Positions 28,483-32,451 of a DNA stretch of 32,451 bases are shown piece by piece; position 1 is the stretch's first letter, and each line of letters starts with the position of its first letter. The position numbers and the translations under genes are program-made. Source of the stretch: Haplomitrium mnioides (taxonomy: Eukaryota; Marchantiophyta; Haplomitriopsida; Calobryales); the NCBI GenBank assembly GCA_049999725.1, contig JBNGIS010031189.1, positions 1 to 32,451 of the forward strand, in the 5' to 3' direction. Under the pieces are notes generated by a model that was not told where the DNA came from, ran no database searches, and saw only the letters and a program-made list of their open reading frames with translations.

Positions 28483-30156
28483 TGTTAGGGTCAAGGATGG
28501 GAGGTTAAGGTACTTGCAGCATGTAGCGAAAGGGAGTCAAAAATGAAGTCGTGTCGACATCAATAGATGTAAGAAGATACAACATCATCAACAAACGACA
28601 ATTTGAGTTGCAATTTATGTATATGTTATTAGAAATTAGATTCAGCTTGTAGGATTTAAAATTTTGGTATTTGAGTTGCATAAGATCAGCCAATTGAAGA
28701 ACACAACAAGATAGCCATTATCTAAAAGAAGCGCCACCATGAGGCCAAAAGAAGAAAAAAGACAAAAGATCACCCTTGAAAATTATGGGTTTTGTATTAG
28801 GGAGGGTTTCTGTTTTTATGTGACAATGTACGTGTGCTTGGTGTGCTTGTATGTTTTTATATGAGTCCAATCAATTTCCTTGAACCATCTAGAAGAAAAA
28901 AGACCTAAAAGTTGGACGGTGGAGATGGGAGTATTGCATCGGACGACCAAAAAGTGAGTGGGAATTTGTCGCGCGTGCCTTTTTGCTAGAGTTGAAAAAG
29001 ATAAGGTTGCACTAAAGGCCTCAACAACATTACTAGCTCTTTACCTCTCTACATCGGGCGCAACACAATTCTTCGAAGAAGGAGCTTTGGAGGAAGGGAG
29101 TGAGAACAACCATTTCGTAAGTGTTGCATACTTATGAATAGCAAAACCACATATCTTTTATTCATAAAAGATTGCACGATACCATTTTTCAGAAGCAAGG
29201 AGGCAAGGTTGAGTCAGAGGTAGTGGCCTATCCAAGAATACCCAGCTTTCAATGAATGGAAGTTCTGCAATGTTGATTTGTGGAGGAGCAATTGATCAAA
29301 TAAAAAAACGAGAGTGGGCATGAATGTTTTAGGGGTCAAGAACATCATGGCTAGGCTCAATGGTTATGGTGTGATTGGATAGAGCTCAAGCTTAGAGTTA
29401 TCGATGAGGTACAGAGAGTCTCGAATGTGCTCAAAAATTCAGAGGCCAGCTTGGGGTGAAATGGAGAATGTTGGAATCGACCTTGCAAAGGTTTAGAGTA
29501 TGTGACTAAAGGGTTTTGCACTTGGTGTTGGGATATCAGAAATCAAAGATTTGTTTGGGCACCATAGGAAACCAGGTAGTTTCATGGTTTTTTATAGCTT
29601 ATATAAATCGTGAGATGATGCTTATGGCATCCTAAATAATCCAAAACTTTCTCAAGAGGCTTAAGAACAGATTACAAGTCGAGTTCGTAAAAAGATGTCA
29701 AAGAACAGAAATCATGTTTCCTGTTTTTGACACTCCTTATTTGTATACGGGCGTTTTCATTTATTGATCAAACTTCACCTCTTCTTCCATATCTGTGAAG
29801 GTCACAACATTGCAACTCGTTTTTTGCATCTTCTTGATATTTCGTTTTCAAGTCACATGTTTTTATTTTTCGATGGGTGACGGGTGATGGGCAAGTTCCT
29901 GCTGAAAATCGCATCCTAACCTAATTGCAATTTCTCCCCACCCTTCCCTTTTGATTTTGATTTCTATTGTTTCATAAAGCTAATTCTGGAGCATCTCAAT
30001 TCTATTTTCTGGGGTATCGTGACCTGTTGTCTGGAACCTTTTTGACTATGATTTTATCTACTATCTCCTTTGACTCATATTTCCTATTAAGTTCTCTCTC
30101 TTGACATCTTATCAACTCTTCACGTAGATTTTAAAGTTCATATTTTCCAATAGGTT
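28483..30156 (+). repeat. Probable 5' LTR and leader of the copia element
   Basis: The satellite breaks at 28482 and the next sequence starts TGTTAGGGTCAAGGATGGGA, with the TG expected of an LTR start. No gene is found in the 1.67 kb before the copia gag ATG at 30157. A weak primer-site-like stretch, ggggtatcgtgacc, lies at about 30011-30024, but it is a poor match and no CA-ended LTR boundary can be placed. The 3' LTR lies outside the window, so the call cannot be proven here. It might instead be unrelated flank plus an element whose LTR is shorter. Confidence 0.45.
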
Positions 30157-30965
30157 ATGGGCCAACGAGTTGATTCTAGTATTGAGAGCACCGTCCAGAA
30201 ATTTGGAGGAGAAGATATTCATCTTTGGAAATTGAAGATGCAAATGGTCTTGGTGAGCCAAGACCTGTGAGAAGTCACTCAGGATCCCCAAGCTGATTTG
30301 GCTCTCCTCTCTAAAGAAATGTCAAGAGTTGACATCAAAAGAGAGAGGAGACGTTTAGTAAAGGTTGAGCAGAGGGCTTTAACATCCATTATGCTAAGCC
30401 TAGAAGATCATCTCTTGGAATTGGTGAGAAACTGTAAAACTGTACATGATGTCTGGAAGATATTGTTAGTCAATAATGAAGGCAAGGATACCATGAACCG
30501 CATTTTCTTGAAGAAACAATTTTTCACAATGCAGATGAAGGCAAATGCTACCATCATTGAACATGTGATGAAGGTAAAATCCATGGCTGGGTAGCTTCAA
30601 GCAGTTGGGTCACGCATTGAGGAGGAGGATATAACTTGTGTAATGCTCGCGAGTAGTACGCCACTTTGGTCATGACAATGGAGGCAAAAGGGAGTGACAT
30701 GGATCTAGAACTTCTGGTGAGTTGCTTGCTCAGTGAGGAGCAAAAGCAACAAAACAAAGAGAAGAATGATGATTCTGCTTTTGCCGCCAAGGGAGATAAG
30801 AAAAAGAAGAAAAAGCCAACAGAAACTCAAACATGCTACTATTGCAAGAAGGTTGGACATTTGTCCAATGTTTGTAAGAAGAAACAAGTTGACAAGAAGA
30901 AAGAAGGAGAAATGCCAAAGAAAGACAAATCAAAGGCAACATCCAGTGTAGCAATTGCTAAATAA
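30157..30965 (+). pseudogene. gag: copia gag remnant with CCHC zinc knuckle
   Basis: ATG at 30157 opens MGQRVDSS, followed by FGGEDIHLWKLKMQMVLV, the N-terminal Trp-containing block of copia gag (UBN2-like). TGA at 30268-30270 interrupts it, then KTVHDVWKILLVNNEGK and FLKKQFFTMQMKANATIIEH follow to TAG at 30592-30594. After a frameshift the C-terminal part (30666-30965) has a Lys-rich stretch and a complete CX2CX4HX4C knuckle at 30834-30875 (CYYCKKVGHLSNVC), which binds element RNA. A stop at 30963-30965 separates it from protease in the same frame. The frames on the opposite strand (30554-30790, 30705-30954) are shadows. Confidence 0.85.
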
Positions 30966-31400
30966 GCTTCGTCATCTGAAGATGAAGTGGATTACATGGC
31001 CTCATTTGGAGATACAATCAAGGATGCACGGTACCTAGATTCACGTGCATCCAACCATATGTCATCAAGGAAAGAATGGTTCAGAGACATCGTCAGAACT
31101 GACCCCACATTTATCAAGTTGGGTGACAACTCTGGAGTAACCGCAATTGTAGTGGGAGATGTGTATCTCAGTGTCAAAGGGTTGGGAGGCAAGGACACCG
31201 CCAACATTCTAAAGGATGTTCTCTATGTACTTGAGATCACACATAATCTTGTATCACTCAGTGCCCTAACCAGAACTCACTTGATGGTCAATTTTGACCA
31301 ACATGGATGTAAAATTTTGAATAAGCATGGTAAGGTGGTTTATGTTGGCATTAGGGAACAGAAGCTGTTTAGATTCAACTTTATCCCAATAGTAGAGGGA
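30966..31400 (+). pseudogene. pro: copia aspartic protease remnant
   Basis: Downstream of the gag stop and in the same frame, an acidic SSSEDEVDYM segment leads to YLDSRASNHM, which corresponds to the copia catalytic block Asp-Ser-Gly-Ala-Ser-x-His-Met. Asp is at 31038-31040, Ser at 31041-31043, and the Gly is replaced by Arg (CGT, 31044-31046). The rest of the domain is well kept: GDVYLSVKGLG, LKDVLYVLEITHNLVSLSAL and CKILNKHGKVVYVGI. The open frame 30987-31682 covers protease and the N-terminal half of integrase with no other break. Confidence 0.85.
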
Positions 31401-32380
31401 AGCCTGAACATGGTTGTCCAGGGAGACAACATGACCCTCTGGCACCATAGGCTTGGACACTTGGGAGAACAAGAAATCAGAGTGCTCACCAGTATGATGA
31501 GCAATATGGCTTTGGATCAATCCACCTTATTGGATTTATGTGAAGGGTGTGTGAAGGAAAAGGCACACAAGACTACAATCAAGAAGGCATCGAAAATATT
31601 GAAATTAGTCCATAGTGATGTTTGTGGACCCATAAAGGTGCCTTCAATATCTGGCAATAGATATTTTGTAACATTCACATAAGATAAATCCATAATGTCT
31701 TTTGTCTACTTCATGCGTACTAAAGATCAAAATTTTGAATATTTCAAGGAATGCATGGCTAGGATGGAAAATGAAGTTGACAGAAAGATCAAGATCCTGA
31801 GGAGTAATGGTGGAGAGGAGTACACCTCCCAAATGTTCCAGAAAATTCTTGCAAAGCGTGGCATTAGAGCAGAGGTGACTGCTCGATATTCACCACATCA
31901 GAATGGTGTGGCAGAGAGGCTAAATAGGACAATTGTTGAAAAGGCTAGGAGCATGTTGCAACATGCTGGTCTGGAGGGCAAGTTCTAGGCAGAGGTAGTA
32001 AGCATTGTTGTACATTTGAAGAATATCAGCCCCACAAAGGTGATTGAAGGGATGACACCTTGGCATGCTTGGAAAGGAGTTCAATGAAGCATCTCAAAGT
32101 TTTTGGTTGCAATGCATATGCCCTAGTTCCTAGCAAACTTCGTACAAAGTTGGACCTAAGGCTACAAAGTGCATCTTCTTTGGGTACACTGAAGAAGGGA
32201 AGGCATATCGGTTGTATGACCTAGCTACAAGCAAAATAATCAGAAGTAGGGATGTCGTCTTCAATGAGTGGGAGACAGTCAAGGGAGTGGATCCAGATCC
32301 AAACTATGCCCTCCTTATTTTTCTTTAGACTCCTTCACATGACGAAGACCAAGGTCAATCTTTTGGCCATCAACTTGCAG
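31401..32380 (+). pseudogene. int: copia integrase remnant
   Basis: The zinc-binding region is complete: WHHRLGHLGEQEIRVL, then LCEGCVKEKAH. In the core the first Asp is at 31617-31619 (HSDVCGP), the second catalytic position is Asn (AAT, 31806-31808, in SNGGEEYTS), and the Glu is at 31914-31916 (HQNGVAERLN). The spacing is 36 codons, exactly D,D(35)E. TAA at 31680-31682 and TAG at 31986-31988 interrupt the core. The C-terminal part continues with TPWHAWKG, then after frameshifts HLKVFGCNAYALVP and FFGYTEEGKAYRLYD, ending with an acidic stretch before 32380. Loss of the second Asp would make the enzyme inactive. Confidence 0.88.
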
Positions 32381-32451
32381 AATAGAATAGAATAGAATAG
32401 AATTTTATTTAAAGTCCCAGGTCAGCCCTAAGGCCATAGGGACTGAAGGTA
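32380..32451 (-). mobile_element. (AATAG)n tract and tail of a possible SINE/LINE on the - strand
   Basis: Four tandem AATAG units at 32381-32400 are followed by AATTTTATTTAAAGTCCCAG and then by non-copia sequence to the end of the window. On the - strand this reads as unique sequence ending in AAATAAAATTC and (TATTC)n, the layout of a non-LTR retroelement 3' end with a short tandem-repeat tail. It interrupts the copia coding sequence right after HQLAE. Only 72 bases are visible, so the family cannot be assigned. Confidence 0.4.

Larger units (their letters stand above)
30157..32380 (+). mobile_element. Ty1/copia retrotransposon, degenerate, 3' part interrupted or missing
   Basis: The order is gag with a zinc knuckle, protease, then integrase before reverse transcriptase, the diagnostic copia order. 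Coding runs in the frame of 30157, shifts between 30594 and 30666, continues in one frame to about 32078, then shifts twice (frame of 32081, then of 32161). In-frame stops occur at 30268, 30592, 30963, 31680 and 31986. The open sequence after integrase, with HLKVFGCNAYALVPSKLRTK and RLYDLATSKIIRSRDVVFNE, is the usual integrase C-terminus. At 32380 it meets an (AATAG)n tract, so reverse transcriptase and RNase H are not in the window. Confidence 0.9.

Noticed and set aside
30554-31520. Several - strand frames over the copia gag/protease
   Set aside because: Reverse of well-identified copia domains on the + strand; no independent evidence.

Overview
The window looks like nuclear, repeat-rich land-plant DNA, probably heterochromatic. 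It holds a degenerate Ty3/gypsy retrotransposon with a C-terminal chromodomain (a chromovirus) in each orientation, a degenerate Ty1/copia element, and a very long AT-rich tandem satellite. I see no intact cellular gene, no rRNA or tRNA gene and no prokaryotic gene organisation. The species cannot be named from the sequence.

Layout: 1-1152 is unassigned flank with a short palindrome-cored minisatellite (about 490-745). 1153-5710 is chromovirus copy A (+ strand): tRNA-Met-type primer binding site, gag, protease, reverse transcriptase, RNase H, integrase, chromodomain and a 3' LTR. No matching 5' LTR is visible. 5711-12224, 17106-24440 and 27502-28482 are head-to-tail satellite, all in one orientation, with a basic monomer of 86 bp (77 bp variants). 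12225-17105 is chromovirus copy B (- strand), with two LTRs of about 420 bp, inserted inside a satellite monomer. 24441-27501 is a 3 kb unclassified block within the satellite, containing its own degenerate ~160-195 bp repeats. 28483-30156 is a probable 5' LTR/leader beginning with TG inside a satellite monomer. 30157-about 32380 is a degenerate copia gag-protease-integrase region. At 32380 it is interrupted by an (AATAG)n-tailed sequence that runs off the window.

Taken together, once the insertions are removed the satellite reads as one array of about 14.8 kb (roughly 175 monomers), colonised by LTR elements. All retroelement reading frames carry stops and frameshifts, and several catalytic residues are lost, so nothing here is expected to encode a working polyprotein. 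The two most unusual signals are the satellite itself and an internal inversion in copy B. Most satellite monomers carry the palindrome CATGCATG, which is the RY/Sph element recognised by plant B3-domain transcription factors. The satellite also generates dozens of apparent 60-65 codon ORFs as an arithmetic by-product of its 86 bp period.
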